Shown here: positions 1 through 9,887 of the stretch, piece by piece | Layout of the letters: every line of letters begins with the position of its first letter | How positions within the stretch are numbered: the stretch's first letter is position 1 | Assembly: GCA_947498355.1 (NCBI GenBank) | Contig: CANMKA010000012.1 | Location: forward strand, 36,550-100,549 | Source: an uncultured Paraglaciecola sp. | Lineage (GTDB): Bacteria; Pseudomonadota; Gammaproteobacteria; Enterobacterales; Alteromonadaceae | Reading direction: 5' to 3' | Length of the DNA: 64,000 nt | Notes under the pieces: generated by a model | Database searches by the model: none | Told to the model about the DNA's origin: nothing | The model's input: only the letters and a program-made list of their open reading frames with translations | Made by a program: the position numbers and the translations under genes

Positions 1-1
1 C

Positions 2-2635
2 GTCATTGATATTGACTTTGGTATTAACACTATATCGACTGGTTTTGATTCCTTTGTTCGCTTGTATAATAGTTCTGAAACTCTCATTAGCCAAAACGAT
101 GACTCGGGTATCTCTTTCGGACAATTAGGGAGTATTTCTGCGCTAGATTCATTCCTAACTTTTAACTTAACCGAACCTGGCATCTACTATGTTAAGGTAA
201 GTCGGTGGTATGACTCAGTTATTCCAAGAGAAAGCTTTTATCAACTCAATATTTCTGTTCCCGGCGCAATCATTCTAGATCGAGACCAAGATGGCATGCC
301 GGATGATTACGAGGCGCTGAATAGCTTAAACGCTGCTTCTGCGGCAGATGCTTTCGTTGACTCCGATGGAGATGGTTTAACTAACCTTCAAGAGTTTAAT
401 TTGGGCTCATTAGCTAATAATTCGGATACGGATGGTGATGGTGTGCTTGATAGTGAAGACTCGGCTCCCACTGATGCGGCGGTAGGAGAAAATTTAGCGC
501 CTGTTATTGAGCTTTTAGCACCCATTATGGTCGAGGCAAGCGGGGAGACGACTGATATCGCTTTAGTGGCTCCAACAGTAAGTGACAATAATTTAGTCGG
601 CTTCAACGTCAACTCCAACTATTCAGGTCCTTTAACAGTGGGAGAACATGTTGTAGTTTGGACTGCAATTGATCATGCAGGTAATAGCTCTTCGCGGGAA
701 CAAATTATTCATGTAGTCGATACAACGCCCCCATCGTTCGACCATTTTTCTAATATTGACCTCTTTGCTCCTCTTGGGTTTGTCAATTTGTTAGATACTC
801 TTCCAGAGTTCGCAGTAGATACGGTAGATGGTCTAGTCGCCTTTTCCTCAGAAACTGAGACATTAGTACAATCAGGCTCGCATTCTTTCGTCGTTAGCGC
901 AATTGACTCCTCAGGTAATGTTGCTATTAAGACGATTTACGCTGCCGTATATCCTCATATTGAGTTGCCTAATTCTGTGTTGGCTGAAGCGGGAAGTGAA
1001 GTTGAGATCTTGGTTGATTTGAAGGGTAATGCTGTAGAATATCCAATCGAGTTTGACTACGAAATATCTAGTAGAATAGGTACAAGCTATCATACATCCT
1101 CTATTGAAAATGGTGCGTCAACTAAGCTTGCTATTCCTATCTCTGCAGATTTTCAAGAATCAGAGGTCATTGAGGTTAGGCTTGTTAGTTCTGATAAAGC
1201 GGTTGTATCTGAGGGTTCAAGTCAGGTCAGTATAGCTATTACCAGTCAAAATATTATGCCTTCATTATTCGTCGAAACATATCAACAAGGGCGATTGGTC
1301 TCCTCAATAGACAAGACTCTCGGGAATGTAAGTTTCAAGGTTCATGCTTCTGACGCTAACCCGCAGGATATACTTGAATTGATCCAAGCCTATACAATAC
1401 CTAGTGTAGATGATTTGAATTTAGATGACGATCCCTTTACTTTTGAGATTGATCCCTCAGTTCTCAACGAGCGTGTTGAATTTTACACTGAGGTAGCTGA
1501 GGCAAATACTGATCAAAGGTATAGTGTCTCAAGTTCACTTCAATTTTTGGTTGCAAACAGTCCGTTGTCACTTGGCGAAGGAGACACTGATGGGGATGGC
1601 ATAAGTGACTTAGATGAAGGCGTTTTTGATGACGATTTCGATGGTATCCCCAATTATTTAGATAACAGTGAAAGCCATACATCACTGCCGATTCAAGGTT
1701 CGGATTTAAGTATAGAAGTGCCGTCAGGACTAAATCTGCAACTAGGTAGCCTATCTAGAGTAATTAAAGGATTCGGAGCGGAAAATACCACTTTGACTGT
1801 GGAAGATATTGCTACCTATGCGTCGAACGAAGGAGTGGATGGCATAGATGAGCATTATGCAGGCATCTCTAATCCGTTTAACTTTGTGATTCGAGGGTTG
1901 CAAGTACCAGGTGAGTCAGCTTTAGTTGTTATACCCTTACCCAATAATGAACGTATTACAAGTAATGTAGAATTACGTAAATACATGCCTCGTATTGGGT
2001 GGCAAGCTTTTGTCGAAGACGATAAAAATGCAATCTATTCGGCTCGTCTAAATGATCAATTGATATGTCCACGCCCGAGTGTAGACAACTACCAAAGCTC
2101 ATTAGAGGCCGGCGCTGCGTGTTTAATGTTATTCATCGAAGATGGTGGTCCGAACGATGCAGATGGCTTGGTTAATGGTCAAATAGAGGATCCAGCGGTA
2201 TTAACGACCTTTAGAAATTCAGAGCCTAATGTAAGCTTGGTAAGTGCTCAGTCTGTTGTTCAGGGACAAAGCTTTGTATTAGATGCCAGTGCTAGTAATG
2301 ACTTGGACGGCGATACACTAACTTATAGTTGGCGACAATTATCGGGGCCAGCTGTTAGCGTTGCAGACCGAATTTCAAACCGTTTAACTCTAATTGCTCC
2401 CTCTGTGCAAGCCGAGTCTATAATAAGTTTTGAGGTGACTGTAGATGATGGCTACGTCTCTAAGACCGCACAAGTTGAGTTATCTGTTACTCGTAACCTG
2501 GCTCCTTCACCCTCGCAAAATACGACAGACTCTGGTGGCGGAGCTACATCTACCTGGGCGTTGTTATGTTTAGTGCTTATCGGTTATCTCAGGTTAAGCT
2601 ACTTCTCAACAGCTAGAATGCCACGAAAACCCTAG
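2..2635 (+). CDS. Secreted multidomain protein with HYR, calcium-binding repeats and GlyGly-CTERM-like tail (5' partial)
   Basis: The frame is open to the left edge of the window, so the gene is truncated at its 5' end and the first TTG in it (62) is not a real start. The visible 877 residues begin with a PPC/DVA-like beta-sandwich segment. Aspartate-rich thrombospondin type 3-like repeats follow (DSDGDG, DTDGDG), then a HYR-like domain ending near VDTTPPSF, a second aspartate-rich repeat (DTDGDGISD) and a PKD-like segment (LDASASNDLDGDTLTYSW). The C-terminus has a Gly-Gly-Gly stretch, a hydrophobic helix (WALLCLVLIGYLR) and a basic tail. That pattern fits GlyGly-CTERM sorting signals handled by rhombosortase. 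It is probably a surface or secreted adhesin or enzyme; the catalytic part, if any, lies outside the window. Confidence 0.75.
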   Translation, partial: VIDIDFGINTISTGFDSFVRLYNSSETLISQNDDSGISFGQLGSISALDSFLTFNLTEPGIYYVKVSRWYDSVIPRESFYQLNISVPGAIILDRDQDGMPDDYEALNSLNAASAADAFVDSDGDGLTNLQEFNLGSLANNSDTDGDGVLDSEDSAPTDAAVGENLAPVIELLAPIMVEASGETTDIALVAPTVSDNNLVGFNVNSNYSGPLTVGEHVVVWTAIDHAGNSSSREQIIHVVDTTPPSFDHFSNIDLFAPLGFVNLLDTLPEFAVDTVDGLVAFSSETETLVQSGSHSFVVSAIDSSGNVAIKTIYAAVYPHIELPNSVLAEAGSEVEILVDLKGNAVEYPIEFDYEISSRIGTSYHTSSIENGASTKLAIPISADFQESEVIEVRLVSSDKAVVSEGSSQVSIAITSQNIMPSLFVETYQQGRLVSSIDKTLGNVSFKVHASDANPQDILELIQAYTIPSVDDLNLDDDPFTFEIDPSVLNERVEFYTEVAEANTDQRYSVSSSLQFLVANSPLSLGEGDTDGDGISDLDEGVFDDDFDGIPNYLDNSESHTSLPIQGSDLSIEVPSGLNLQLGSLSRVIKGFGAENTTLTVEDIATYASNEGVDGIDEHYAGISNPFNFVIRGLQVPGESALVVIPLPNNERITSNVELRKYMPRIGWQAFVEDDKNAIYSARLNDQLICPRPSVDNYQSSLEAGAACLMLFIEDGGPNDADGLVNGQIEDPAVLTTFRNSEPNVSLVSAQSVVQGQSFVLDASASNDLDGDTLTYSWRQLSGPAVSVADRISNRLTLIAPSVQAESIISFEVTVDDGYVSKTAQVELSVTRNLAPSPSQNTTDSGGGATSTWALLCLVLIGYLRLSYFSTARMPRKP

Positions 2636-2830
2636 TTAGCTTTTTGAATAAGGAAGTAGCATGCTGATATTTTCTTATTCTTTTCTTATCAATGCGCTCA
2701 GGTAGCTCATGTATTTTGGACTTTTTTTTAATACTGTACTTCCAATAATATTTTTTTATTCAGATTCTTTTTAAGATTTGAGCCGTGCGCTGGCAATTTA
2801 GGATAAACATAGTTGGAGAATTCAGGATAA

Positions 2831-2865
2831 CTGTATATACTCACACTAACTGTATAGAAAAACAG
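2831..2865 (+). promoter_or_regulatory. Two LexA boxes upstream of lexA
   Basis: CTGTATAGAAAAACAG at 2850-2865 matches the gammaproteobacterial LexA operator CTGT-N8-ACAG exactly. CTGTATATACTCACAC at 2831-2846 is a second box with one mismatch in the right half. The start codon of lexA lies 8 bases after the second box, so both boxes sit where they would block transcription. This indicates autoregulated SOS control of lexA. Confidence 0.9.
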
Positions 2866-2872
2866 GCTGGTT

Positions 2873-3496
2873 ATGCGTCCACTAACTGCTCGACAAGAAG
2901 AAGTACTTCAACTTATTAAAGATACTATGCAAGAGACGGGTATGCCCCCGACTCGTGCTGAAATCGCCCGGCATTTGGGTTTTAAATCTGCAAACGCTGC
3001 CGAAGAGCATTTAAAAGCTCTGGCACGTAAGGGGGTAATTGAAATTTTACCTGGTACCTCTCGAGGTATTCGTTTAAATACGCCATTAGAAGATCAATTA
3101 GAGGAGCAAGGTTTGCCTCTGATTGGGCGAGTAGCAGCTGGCGAGCCTATTTTGGCTCAAGAGCATGTAGAGGGTCATTACCAAGTTGATCCTAGCTTGT
3201 TTAAACCCAGTGCTGATTTTTTACTTAGGGTAAACGGCATGAGCATGAAGGACATCGGGATTTTAGATGGCGATTTATTAGCGGTTCATCGCACGAGTGA
3301 CGTACACAATGGCCAGGTTGTGGTGGCTCGTGTTGACGAAGACGTTACAGTTAAACGCCTTGAGAAAAAAGGCAGGCAAGTTTTGTTGCATGCTGAAAAT
3401 CCCGATTTCGAGCCTATAAAAGTCGATTTAGCCAACCAGCCTTTCGCGATAGAAGGGATCGCGGTAGGCGTGATACGTAATGCTGATTGGATGTAG
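2873..3496 (+). CDS. lexA: SOS-response transcriptional repressor LexA
   Basis: LexA represses the SOS regulon and inactivates itself by RecA-stimulated autocleavage. The 207-residue protein has the normal length. An N-terminal winged-helix DNA-binding domain covers about residues 1-65 ([13 protein letters not shown]). The cleavage site is Ala89-Gly90 in GRVAAGEP. The S24 peptidase dyad is Ser124 (NGMSM) and Lys161 (VTVKRL). The ATG at 2873 lies just behind two LexA boxes, which supports self-regulation. A hairpin terminator follows about 130 bases after the stop. Confidence 0.98.
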   Translation: MRPLTARQEEVLQLIKDTMQETGMPPTRAEIARHLGFKSANAAEEHLKALARKGVIEILPGTSRGIRLNTPLEDQLEEQGLPLIGRVAAGEPILAQEHVEGHYQVDPSLFKPSADFLLRVNGMSMKDIGILDGDLLAVHRTSDVHNGQVVVARVDEDVTVKRLEKKGRQVLLHAENPDFEPIKVDLANQPFAIEGIAVGVIRNADWM

Positions 3497-3624
3497 ATAG
3501 CGCTACCATGCTTAATCTTGGTTTTCACTGTTAAGCCTGAGAGTTATTGATTTTTTTAACCCTATATTTTTAATCGTCAGTACGACACCCGTTATCCAGA
3601 TCTCAACCTGATGAGCTTTACAAT

Positions 3625-3660
3625 AAACGCAGCATTTTGTGCTGCGTTTTCAATTTTTCT
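3625..3660 (+). terminator. Rho-independent terminator after lexA
   Basis: A 10-bp perfect stem (AAACGCAGCA at 3625-3634 and its complement at 3640-3649) with a 5-base loop is followed by a T-rich tract reaching 3660. It ends lexA transcription. Confidence 0.85.
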
Positions 3661-4015
3661 TTTCGTCTACTTTAGCTCAGAACCTATTTTTTTCTGCTTT
3701 TACCTTCCTCTAGCGACCCTTAAATGATGATTTTCTTATCTTAGGATTTTCATTTTGACCTGCACTTTTTATGTGGTGGTAAACCAGCGCGTATTTTGGT
3801 GAATCGGCATTAATCGCCAAATTTATTAAATTTCTGTTTAAAAAATAATCAATTGATTGTAATTTAAACAAAAAGACTAGACGTGTTGATAAATAAGGCG
3901 TAATTCTTACACCTAAGTTAATTTGTTGTTAACAGTATTGGATGTTTGTTGGTAACAAATCGCACACGTTTTGACTTGGAAATAATAAAAAGCACGAATC
4001 ACATAGAGGTGTAAA
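3661..4015 (+). promoter_or_regulatory. AT-rich leader region of the cytochrome oxidase operon
   Basis: About 350 bases without a gene lie between the lexA terminator and coxB. The stretch is AT-rich and contains the palindrome AATCAATTGATT near 3847-3858 and a TTGTTGTTAACAG segment near 3922. The promoter of the oxidase operon must lie here, but no single promoter could be fixed with confidence. A weak Shine-Dalgarno (AGAGG) precedes the GTG start of coxB. Confidence 0.4.
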
Positions 4016-5170
4016 GTGAAAAGAGTCCTGTCCAAAATCAGTCTCATCAGCTGTATGAGTTTTGCACATTCGGTTGCAGCAGATACTAAGCAGTTAGTCG
4101 ATCAATACCAGCTCAACCTCACCAAAGGCGTTACTGATATTAGCGCCGAGGTTTATGATTTACATATGTTGATGTTTATTATCTGCATTGTCATTGGAGC
4201 GGGTGTTTTCATTGCCATGTTTATTTCTATTTATTTTCATAGGAAATCGCGAGGTGCAAAGCCTGCTAGCTTTCATGAAAATGTCAAAGTAGAAATAGCT
4301 TGGACCGTCATCCCTTTTCTTATTTTGATTGGTATGGCTTATCCAGCAGCTAACCTATTGTATGACATGGAAGATGCCAGCCAACCAGATGTGACTGTGC
4401 TGGTAACTGGCTCTCAGTGGAAGTGGCATTACAAGTATATGGATAATGATATTGAGTTCTTTTCCAAGTTGGCTACTCAGCCAGAACAAATTCAAGGCAA
4501 GTTTGATAAAGGTATTAATTATTTACTCGAAGTAGATCGCCCATTAGTCATTCCTACGGGTAAAAAAGTGCGTTTTTTGATTACTTCGGATGATGTTATT
4601 CATGCTTGGTGGGTTCCAGATTTTGCGGTCAAACAAGATGCTAATCCCGGCTTTATTAATGATGCTTGGACCAAAGTCGACCAGCCGGGCATCTATCGTG
4701 GCCAATGTGCCGAATTGTGCGGTAAAGATCACGGGTTTATGCCAGTAGTGGTTATTGCTAAAAGCCCTGAGGATTATGCCCAGTGGCTAGAAAAAGAAGA
4801 AACCTTGCAGCGCCTAGCCAAACAAGAAGAGCAGAGATTGTTGGCTATGAATATGAGCATGGATGAGTCTATGGCTCTTGGCGAAAAAGTCTACAACGCA
4901 AATTGCGCGGCCTGTCACATGCCAAATGGCGAGGGTTTACAAGGGGTATTTCCTGCACTTAAGGGTAGCCAGATTGCCCTGAATGACCAACCTAAACATA
5001 TTGATGTGCTAATTAATGGTGTGTCGGGAACAGCCATGCAGGCTTACGCAAAGCAATTAAGCATGTCTGAACTAGCAGCAGTAGTGACATATGAGCGTAA
5101 TGCCTGGGGTAATAACACAGGTGACTTAGTCCAAGCTAAAGATATTAACGCAGCGTTAAACGGAAAATAG
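4016..5170 (+). CDS. coxB: Cytochrome c oxidase subunit II with fused cytochrome c domain
   Basis: Subunit II accepts electrons from cytochrome c at the binuclear CuA centre and passes them to subunit I. The 384-residue precursor starts with GTG and has a signal peptide cut near SVAA-DT. Two transmembrane helices follow (about residues 48-71 and 92-113). The cupredoxin domain carries the CuA ligands Cys231, Cys235, His239 and Met242 in CAELCGKDHGFM. A C-terminal cytochrome c domain has the heme motif Cys297-Ala-Ala-Cys300-His301. This fusion is the caa3-like form common in marine gammaproteobacteria. It is the first gene of the cox cluster. Confidence 0.97.
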   Translation: MKRVLSKISLISCMSFAHSVAADTKQLVDQYQLNLTKGVTDISAEVYDLHMLMFIICIVIGAGVFIAMFISIYFHRKSRGAKPASFHENVKVEIAWTVIPFLILIGMAYPAANLLYDMEDASQPDVTVLVTGSQWKWHYKYMDNDIEFFSKLATQPEQIQGKFDKGINYLLEVDRPLVIPTGKKVRFLITSDDVIHAWWVPDFAVKQDANPGFINDAWTKVDQPGIYRGQCAELCGKDHGFMPVVVIAKSPEDYAQWLEKEETLQRLAKQEEQRLLAMNMSMDESMALGEKVYNANCAACHMPNGEGLQGVFPALKGSQIALNDQPKHIDVLINGVSGTAMQAYAKQLSMSELAAVVTYERNAWGNNTGDLVQAKDINAALNGK

Positions 5171-5182
5171 GAGCAGGTGAAG

Positions 5183-6772
5183 ATGACTACAGTAACTGAC
5201 GCAACACACCACGAGCATCATGACCACCCTATTCCAACGGGAATAAAGCGCTGGTTATATACAACAAACCATAAAGATATTGGCACCTTATATTTGTGGT
5301 TCGCATTTATTATGTTTTTGACCGGTGGCGCTATGGCTATGGTAATCCGCGCTGAGTTGTTCCAGCCCGGATTACAAATTGTAGAGCCCAATTTTTTCAA
5401 TCAAATGACTACAGTACATGGTTTGATCATGGTTTTCGGTGCTGTCATGCCGGCTTTTACTGGGTTAGCTAACTGGTTGGTGCCTTTAATGATAGGTGCG
5501 CCGGACATGGCATTACCCAGAATGAACAACTGGAGCTTTTGGATCCTACCTTTTGCCTTCTTGATATTGCTTTCGTCTTTGTTTATTGAAGGTGGTGGCC
5601 CAGCGTTTGGTTGGACGTTTTATGCGCCACTGTCTACTACCTACAGTACCGATGGTACTGCGTTATTTGTGTTTGCGGTACACATAATGGGCATCTCTTC
5701 GATTATGGGAGCGATTAACGTCATAGTCACCATAGTCAACATGCGCGCACCGGGTATGACTTACATGAAAATGCCTTTGTTTGTTTGGACTTGGCTGATC
5801 ACTGCCTTTTTATTGATTGCAGTGATGCCAGTATTAGCCGGTGCGGTCACTATGGTGTTAACGGACAAGTTCTTCGGTACTAGTTTTTTCGATGCGGCCG
5901 GTGGCGGTGATCCGGTAATGTTCCAGCACATTTTCTGGTTTTTTGGTCATCCAGAAGTGTACATAATGATACTCCCAGCCTTTGGCATTATTTCGGCTAT
6001 TGTTCCCACCTTTGCCCGTAAGAAACTGTTTGGTTATGCCTCTATGGTTTACGCCACTGCATCTATCGCATTGTTATCCTTTATCGTATGGGCTCATCAT
6101 ATGTTCACCACAGGTATGCCAGTGGGTGCAGAACTATTCTTTATGTTTGCGACCATGCTGATTTCAGTACCAACTGGGGTTAAGGTGTTCAACTGGGTCG
6201 CGACTATGTGGCGGGGCTCAATGACTTTTGAAGTGCCTATGTTGTTTGCCCTAGCGTTTATTGTATTGTTTACCATAGGGGGCTTATCAGGCTTGATGCT
6301 CGCCATTACCCCAGTAGATTTTCAATATCACGACACGTATTTTGTTGTGGCTCATTTTCACTATGTATTAGTGACGGGTGCAATCTTTTCGATTATGGCC
6401 GCTGTGTACTATTGGCTGCCAAAGTGGACAGGAAAGATGTTCGATATCACTCTAGCTAAATGGCATTTTTGGTGCTCTCTAGTCTCGGTGAACTTGTTGT
6501 TTTTCCCTATGCATTTTGTGGGTTTGGCGGGTATGCCCAGACGTATTCCAGACTATGCACTGCAATTTGCTGACTTTAATAAATGGATCAGTATTGGTGG
6601 CTTTGCGTTTGGCTTGTCTCAGCTAATCTTCTTAGCTTTGTTGATTAAGGCATGTAAAAAGAAAGGCGAGCCAGTATCAGCGCAAGTCTGGGAGGGAGCC
6701 GAAGGCTTAGAGTGGGAAATACCGTCTCCTGCTCCTTATCACACCTTCGAAACACCACCCGACGTGAAGTAG
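5183..6772 (+). CDS. ctaD: Cytochrome c oxidase subunit I
   Basis: This is the catalytic subunit that reduces oxygen to water and pumps protons. It has the multi-helix heme-copper oxidase fold. The CuB histidine and cross-linked tyrosine lie in FFGHPEVY, the CuB histidine pair in WAHHMFTTG, and the heme ligands in [12 protein letters not shown]. The frame also opens at a GTG at 5177, but AGGAG at 5169-5173 is only 3 bases from that GTG and 9 bases from the ATG at 5183, so the ATG is preferred (529 residues). It follows coxB by 12 bases in the same operon. Confidence 0.98.
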   Translation: MTTVTDATHHEHHDHPIPTGIKRWLYTTNHKDIGTLYLWFAFIMFLTGGAMAMVIRAELFQPGLQIVEPNFFNQMTTVHGLIMVFGAVMPAFTGLANWLVPLMIGAPDMALPRMNNWSFWILPFAFLILLSSLFIEGGGPAFGWTFYAPLSTTYSTDGTALFVFAVHIMGISSIMGAINVIVTIVNMRAPGMTYMKMPLFVWTWLITAFLLIAVMPVLAGAVTMVLTDKFFGTSFFDAAGGGDPVMFQHIFWFFGHPEVYIMILPAFGIISAIVPTFARKKLFGYASMVYATASIALLSFIVWAHHMFTTGMPVGAELFFMFATMLISVPTGVKVFNWVATMWRGSMTFEVPMLFALAFIVLFTIGGLSGLMLAITPVDFQYHDTYFVVAHFHYVLVTGAIFSIMAAVYYWLPKWTGKMFDITLAKWHFWCSLVSVNLLFFPMHFVGLAGMPRRIPDYALQFADFNKWISIGGFAFGLSQLIFLALLIKACKKKGEPVSAQVWEGAEGLEWEIPSPAPYHTFETPPDVK

Positions 6773-6787
6773 TCGTGGGAATTGATT

Positions 6788-7351
6788 GTGGATAATCCCG
6801 CTCAACAACAAGCAAACACCAAAATAGTCGTCAGGCTACTGTTTATTGTGGTTGGTATGTTTGGATTCGGGTTTGCGTTAGTACCTTTGTACGATGTGCT
6901 GTGCGATGCGTTAGGCATTAACGGTAAGACTGCAGATACCGCAGCGGTTTATCAAAATATCGAAATAGACGAAAGCCGCTTAATTACCGTAGACTTTATT
7001 ACCCGTGTTAATACGGGTATGCCGTGGGAGTTCACCGCCGAAACTAAGCGAGTCGAGGTACATCCTGGCCAAATTAACCAAGTCAATTTTACGGTTAGAA
7101 ATCCTGCGGCCACGGATATTGTGGGGCAGGCCGTACCATCTGTATCGCCGGGGCCAGCAGCCCTTTATATGAATAAAACCGAATGCTTTTGTTTTGAACA
7201 GCAAGTCTTGCAGTCAGGGCAGCAAGTGTCTATGCCAATGCAGTTTTACGTAGACCCCCAACTACCTGAAGATATCACGTATTTTACCGTGCAATATACC
7301 CTATATAACGTCACATCTTCTGCCGAACATGTGGCGGCCAATCGCGGGTAA
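6788..7351 (+). CDS. ctaG: Cytochrome c oxidase assembly protein CtaG/Cox11
   Basis: CtaG/Cox11 delivers copper to the CuB site of subunit I. The protein has one N-terminal membrane anchor (about residues 12-33) and a periplasmic immunoglobulin-like domain. The copper-binding cysteines are in TECFCFEQQ, which is diagnostic for the family. The frame opens at TTG 6782. GTG at 6788 has GGGA seven bases upstream and is the more likely start. It sits between the genes for subunits I and III, the usual order in proteobacteria. Confidence 0.95.
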   Translation: MDNPAQQQANTKIVVRLLFIVVGMFGFGFALVPLYDVLCDALGINGKTADTAAVYQNIEIDESRLITVDFITRVNTGMPWEFTAETKRVEVHPGQINQVNFTVRNPAATDIVGQAVPSVSPGPAALYMNKTECFCFEQQVLQSGQQVSMPMQFYVDPQLPEDITYFTVQYTLYNVTSSAEHVAANRG

Positions 7352-7362
7352 AGGAGAACACT

Positions 7363-8244
7363 ATGTCTAATAAAGAATATGAAAAGTACTACGTACCTGC
7401 AGAGAGTCCTTGGCCTTTTGTGGGGGCAGTTGCATTATTTTTACTGGCGATTGGTGCTGGCAATTTTGTAATTGAAGTCACTAGAGATAAAGAGGGTTAT
7501 GGCGGCCACTTATTGCTAGCGGGTTTTGCCACCTTGCTTTTTATGCTGTTTGGCTGGTTTAGAAATCAAATAAATGAGTCTATGAGTGGTTTGTATAGTG
7601 CCCAACTAGACCGCTCTTATCGACAAGGTATGGCATGGTTCATTTTTTCTGAAGTGATGTTTTTTATGGCGTTTTTTGGTGCGCTGTTTTACGCCAGAAT
7701 GATTGCCATTCCTTGGTTAGGTGGCGCCTCGAATAATGATGCGACGGGTGAGGTGTTGTGGCCTACGTTTGAAGCAGTGTGGCCCTTGGTGAAAACGCCA
7801 GACGGCACGACCACTCAAGCTATGGGGTGGTATGGTTTGCCGCTAATTAATACTGTTATTTTAGTTATATCTTCAATCACCTGTCATATGGCACATGTTG
7901 CCTTAGAAAAAGATCAAAGAGGTAAGCTAAAAGGCTGGTTGACGTTAACTGTAGTACTTGGCTGTATTTTCTTGTTCCTGCAAGTTGAAGAGTACGTTCA
8001 TGCTTATACTGAAATGGGCCTAACCCTTGACGCCGGAATATACGGCAACACCTTCTTTATGTTGACAGGTTTCCATGGTTTTCACGTGACTATAGGCACA
8101 ATCATTTTGTTTATTATGCTCCTTCGCGTGCTGAAAGGGCACTTTACCCCAGATAATCATTTCGCGTTTCAGGCGGGTAGTTGGTACTGGCATTTTGTTG
8201 ATGTGGTGTGGGTGTTCTTGTTTATTGTTGTATACATCATTTAA
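7363..8244 (+). CDS. ctaE: Cytochrome c oxidase subunit III
   Basis: Subunit III is an integral membrane subunit of the aa3-type oxidase that stabilises proton uptake by subunit I. The 293-residue protein has about seven hydrophobic helices and the family segments AWFIFSEVMFFMAFFGAL and GFHGFHVTIG, and ends in WHFVDVVWVFLFIVVYI. AGGAG lies 6-10 bases before the ATG. A hairpin without a T tract overlaps the stop codon and may end the first part of the operon. Confidence 0.97.
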   Translation: MSNKEYEKYYVPAESPWPFVGAVALFLLAIGAGNFVIEVTRDKEGYGGHLLLAGFATLLFMLFGWFRNQINESMSGLYSAQLDRSYRQGMAWFIFSEVMFFMAFFGALFYARMIAIPWLGGASNNDATGEVLWPTFEAVWPLVKTPDGTTTQAMGWYGLPLINTVILVISSITCHMAHVALEKDQRGKLKGWLTLTVVLGCIFLFLQVEEYVHAYTEMGLTLDAGIYGNTFFMLTGFHGFHVTIGTIILFIMLLRVLKGHFTPDNHFAFQAGSWYWHFVDVVWVFLFIVVYII

Positions 8245-8264
8245 GAGCAGCTTAGGCTGCTCTT
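8243..8264 (+). terminator. Hairpin at the ctaE stop codon
   Basis: A perfect 9-bp stem (AAGAGCAGC and its complement) with a TTAG loop overlaps the ctaE stop codon. The following bases (GGTAAG) are not T-rich, so it may be a weak terminator or an mRNA 3'-end stabiliser between the ctaE transcript and the opposing DUF2909 gene. Confidence 0.5.
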
Positions 8265-8293
8265 GGTAAGAGCTAAAGCAATAAAAGTTGGTA

Positions 8294-8503
8294 TCAATAA
8301 GGTCTAGGGTTTGGAGTAATGAGACCAGTCATTATGGCTAAAATAATCAAGGTAACTATGACGGCTGAAGCCAGTAGACGTTTGCCAATATATTTGCTCA
8401 TGGGATGGCTATCAGGCTCATTTTTTAACATTATCATCATGGCTTTAAATAAATTAAATGCCATGAATAGGACGAGTCCAATCAGTATTAGTTTTATGAT
8501 CAT
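8294..8503 (-). CDS. DUF2909 small twin-helix membrane protein
   Basis: The 69-residue protein consists of two hydrophobic helices (about residues 4-26 and 46-62) joined by a short polar turn. It resembles the DUF2909 family, which is often found inside cytochrome oxidase clusters of gammaproteobacteria. It is transcribed against its neighbours, between ctaE and the SURF1 gene. The cluster context suggests a role in oxidase assembly or stability, but no function is established. Confidence 0.8.
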   Translation of the reverse strand: MIIKLILIGLVLFMAFNLFKAMMIMLKNEPDSHPMSKYIGKRLLASAVIVTLIILAIMTGLITPNPRPY

Positions 8504-8533
8504 GTTTTCACCTCTTAGTCGTCAATATTCGAT

Positions 8534-9247
8534 ATGAAAAATTCATATCTGATCTTGCCTTTGGTTCCTACACTAGTCACTTTTTGCGCAATTGTCATTA
8601 TGTTTGCTTTAGGTGTTTGGCAGTTACAACGAGCAGAACAAAAAACGCTTCGCTTAGAGTGGGCGAGTCAGGCCAAGGCTTCCCAATCTGTAGGCTTAGC
8701 TGAAGTAATGAGTAGCGACAAAAGTATGCTAGACATGCCTGTTAGTTTTGAAGGCGAAGCGCATAGCCAGCAATATTTTTTATTAGATAACCAGATACAC
8801 CAACATCAAGTGGGTTACCACGTTTTAGTGCCAGTGCAGACCCAGCAGGGTTGGTTATTAATCAATTATGGTTGGATTAAAGGAACGGGAGATCGCGATA
8901 TTTTACCTGATGTTAGTCTAGCTGCAGGTCGACAAGTATTTAATGGAATTGTCGGCTATCCTAGTCGCAATGTAATGATCAGCGAGACGGCAGTTTTAGA
9001 TGGGGTATGGCCAAAGGTTATGCAACAGATTGATTTGGCGATCTTTTCTCGTCACTTTTCTAACGAATTTTTACCTTTAGTGGTGAAGTTAGACCCCACT
9101 CCTGATTCACCTTATGTCAGGCAATGGAAGCCTGTGGTAATGCCTCCAGAAAAGCACTTAGCTTACGCCGCCCAGTGGTTTCTATTAGCCATTGCTGCAG
9201 GTGTGATTTTTGTTGTTGCCCAAAAAAAACGACTCAATAGGAACTAA
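8534..9247 (+). CDS. SURF1 family protein
   Basis: SURF1 (Shy1) helps insert heme a into cytochrome oxidase subunit I. The 237-residue protein has the family layout. An N-terminal helix is followed by GVWQLQRAEQK. A periplasmic domain contains the conserved GYHVLVPV and WLLINYGWI segments. A C-terminal helix follows the HLAYAAQWF motif. It ends 1 base before the next gene starts, which shows coupling within the oxidase assembly operon. Confidence 0.93.
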   Translation: MKNSYLILPLVPTLVTFCAIVIMFALGVWQLQRAEQKTLRLEWASQAKASQSVGLAEVMSSDKSMLDMPVSFEGEAHSQQYFLLDNQIHQHQVGYHVLVPVQTQQGWLLINYGWIKGTGDRDILPDVSLAAGRQVFNGIVGYPSRNVMISETAVLDGVWPKVMQQIDLAIFSRHFSNEFLPLVVKLDPTPDSPYVRQWKPVVMPPEKHLAYAAQWFLLAIAAGVIFVVAQKKRLNRN

Positions 9248-9248
9248 T

Positions 9249-9815
9249 ATGACTACTCAAACTGAGAGCCGAAGCAAGCGTACCTTTTTGATATTTTTAG
9301 CGGTCTTTATTTTGCCTGTGGTAATGGCAAAATTTGCACTAGACAATCAGTGGTTTAATCAGGCAGCAACGAATAAAGGTGATTTGTTGCAGCCTGCGCT
9401 AGATATGAGCAGTCTCGACGAGGCCGCGGCACATAAGTGGAAACTCGTTTATGTTTTACCTGAGCAATGCCAACAAGATTGCGAAAACGCTTTATATAGC
9501 GTTGCTCAAGTGCATAGTGCATTAGGTAAGCACAGTGACAGAGCCGAGGTCGTAGTGATTAGCCATGAAGGGAGCGATCCTGCTCAGTTAAACAAGTTAA
9601 AAACTGAGCAAAAAGTACGTATATTGAGCAGCAATCAGCAGACTATTAGTCAAATCTTTAGTAGTGTAGATACGTCGGGCATTTTCATAGCGGATACATT
9701 AGACAATGTCATTTTGCGTTATCCGTTGCATCTTGATCCCCAAGTTGCAGTTTTAGATAGTCGAAATATATTAGCGGACTTACGTAAAGTACTGAAATTG
9801 TCGCGCATTGGATAA
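9249..9815 (+). CDS. Membrane-anchored thioredoxin-like protein of the cox cluster
   Basis: The frame opens upstream inside the SURF1 gene, but ATG 9249, one base after the SURF1 stop, is the likely start (188 residues). One N-terminal helix (about residues 14-32) anchors a periplasmic domain with WKLVYVLPEQCQQDCENAL. The Cys-X3-Cys motif and the later segment DTSGIFIADTLDNVILRYPL recall thioredoxin or SCO-like folds. Similar proteins occur between SURF1 and ctaA in Alteromonadales. A redox or copper role in oxidase maturation is an inference. Confidence 0.75.
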   Translation: MTTQTESRSKRTFLIFLAVFILPVVMAKFALDNQWFNQAATNKGDLLQPALDMSSLDEAAAHKWKLVYVLPEQCQQDCENALYSVAQVHSALGKHSDRAEVVVISHEGSDPAQLNKLKTEQKVRILSSNQQTISQIFSSVDTSGIFIADTLDNVILRYPLHLDPQVAVLDSRNILADLRKVLKLSRIG

Positions 9816-9887
9816 CCTGTGTTAGCAAGTTTGTCTGTTTTGATCTTAAACAAATATTAACCTCTTAACCTGTAAAAGGCTGTTGCG

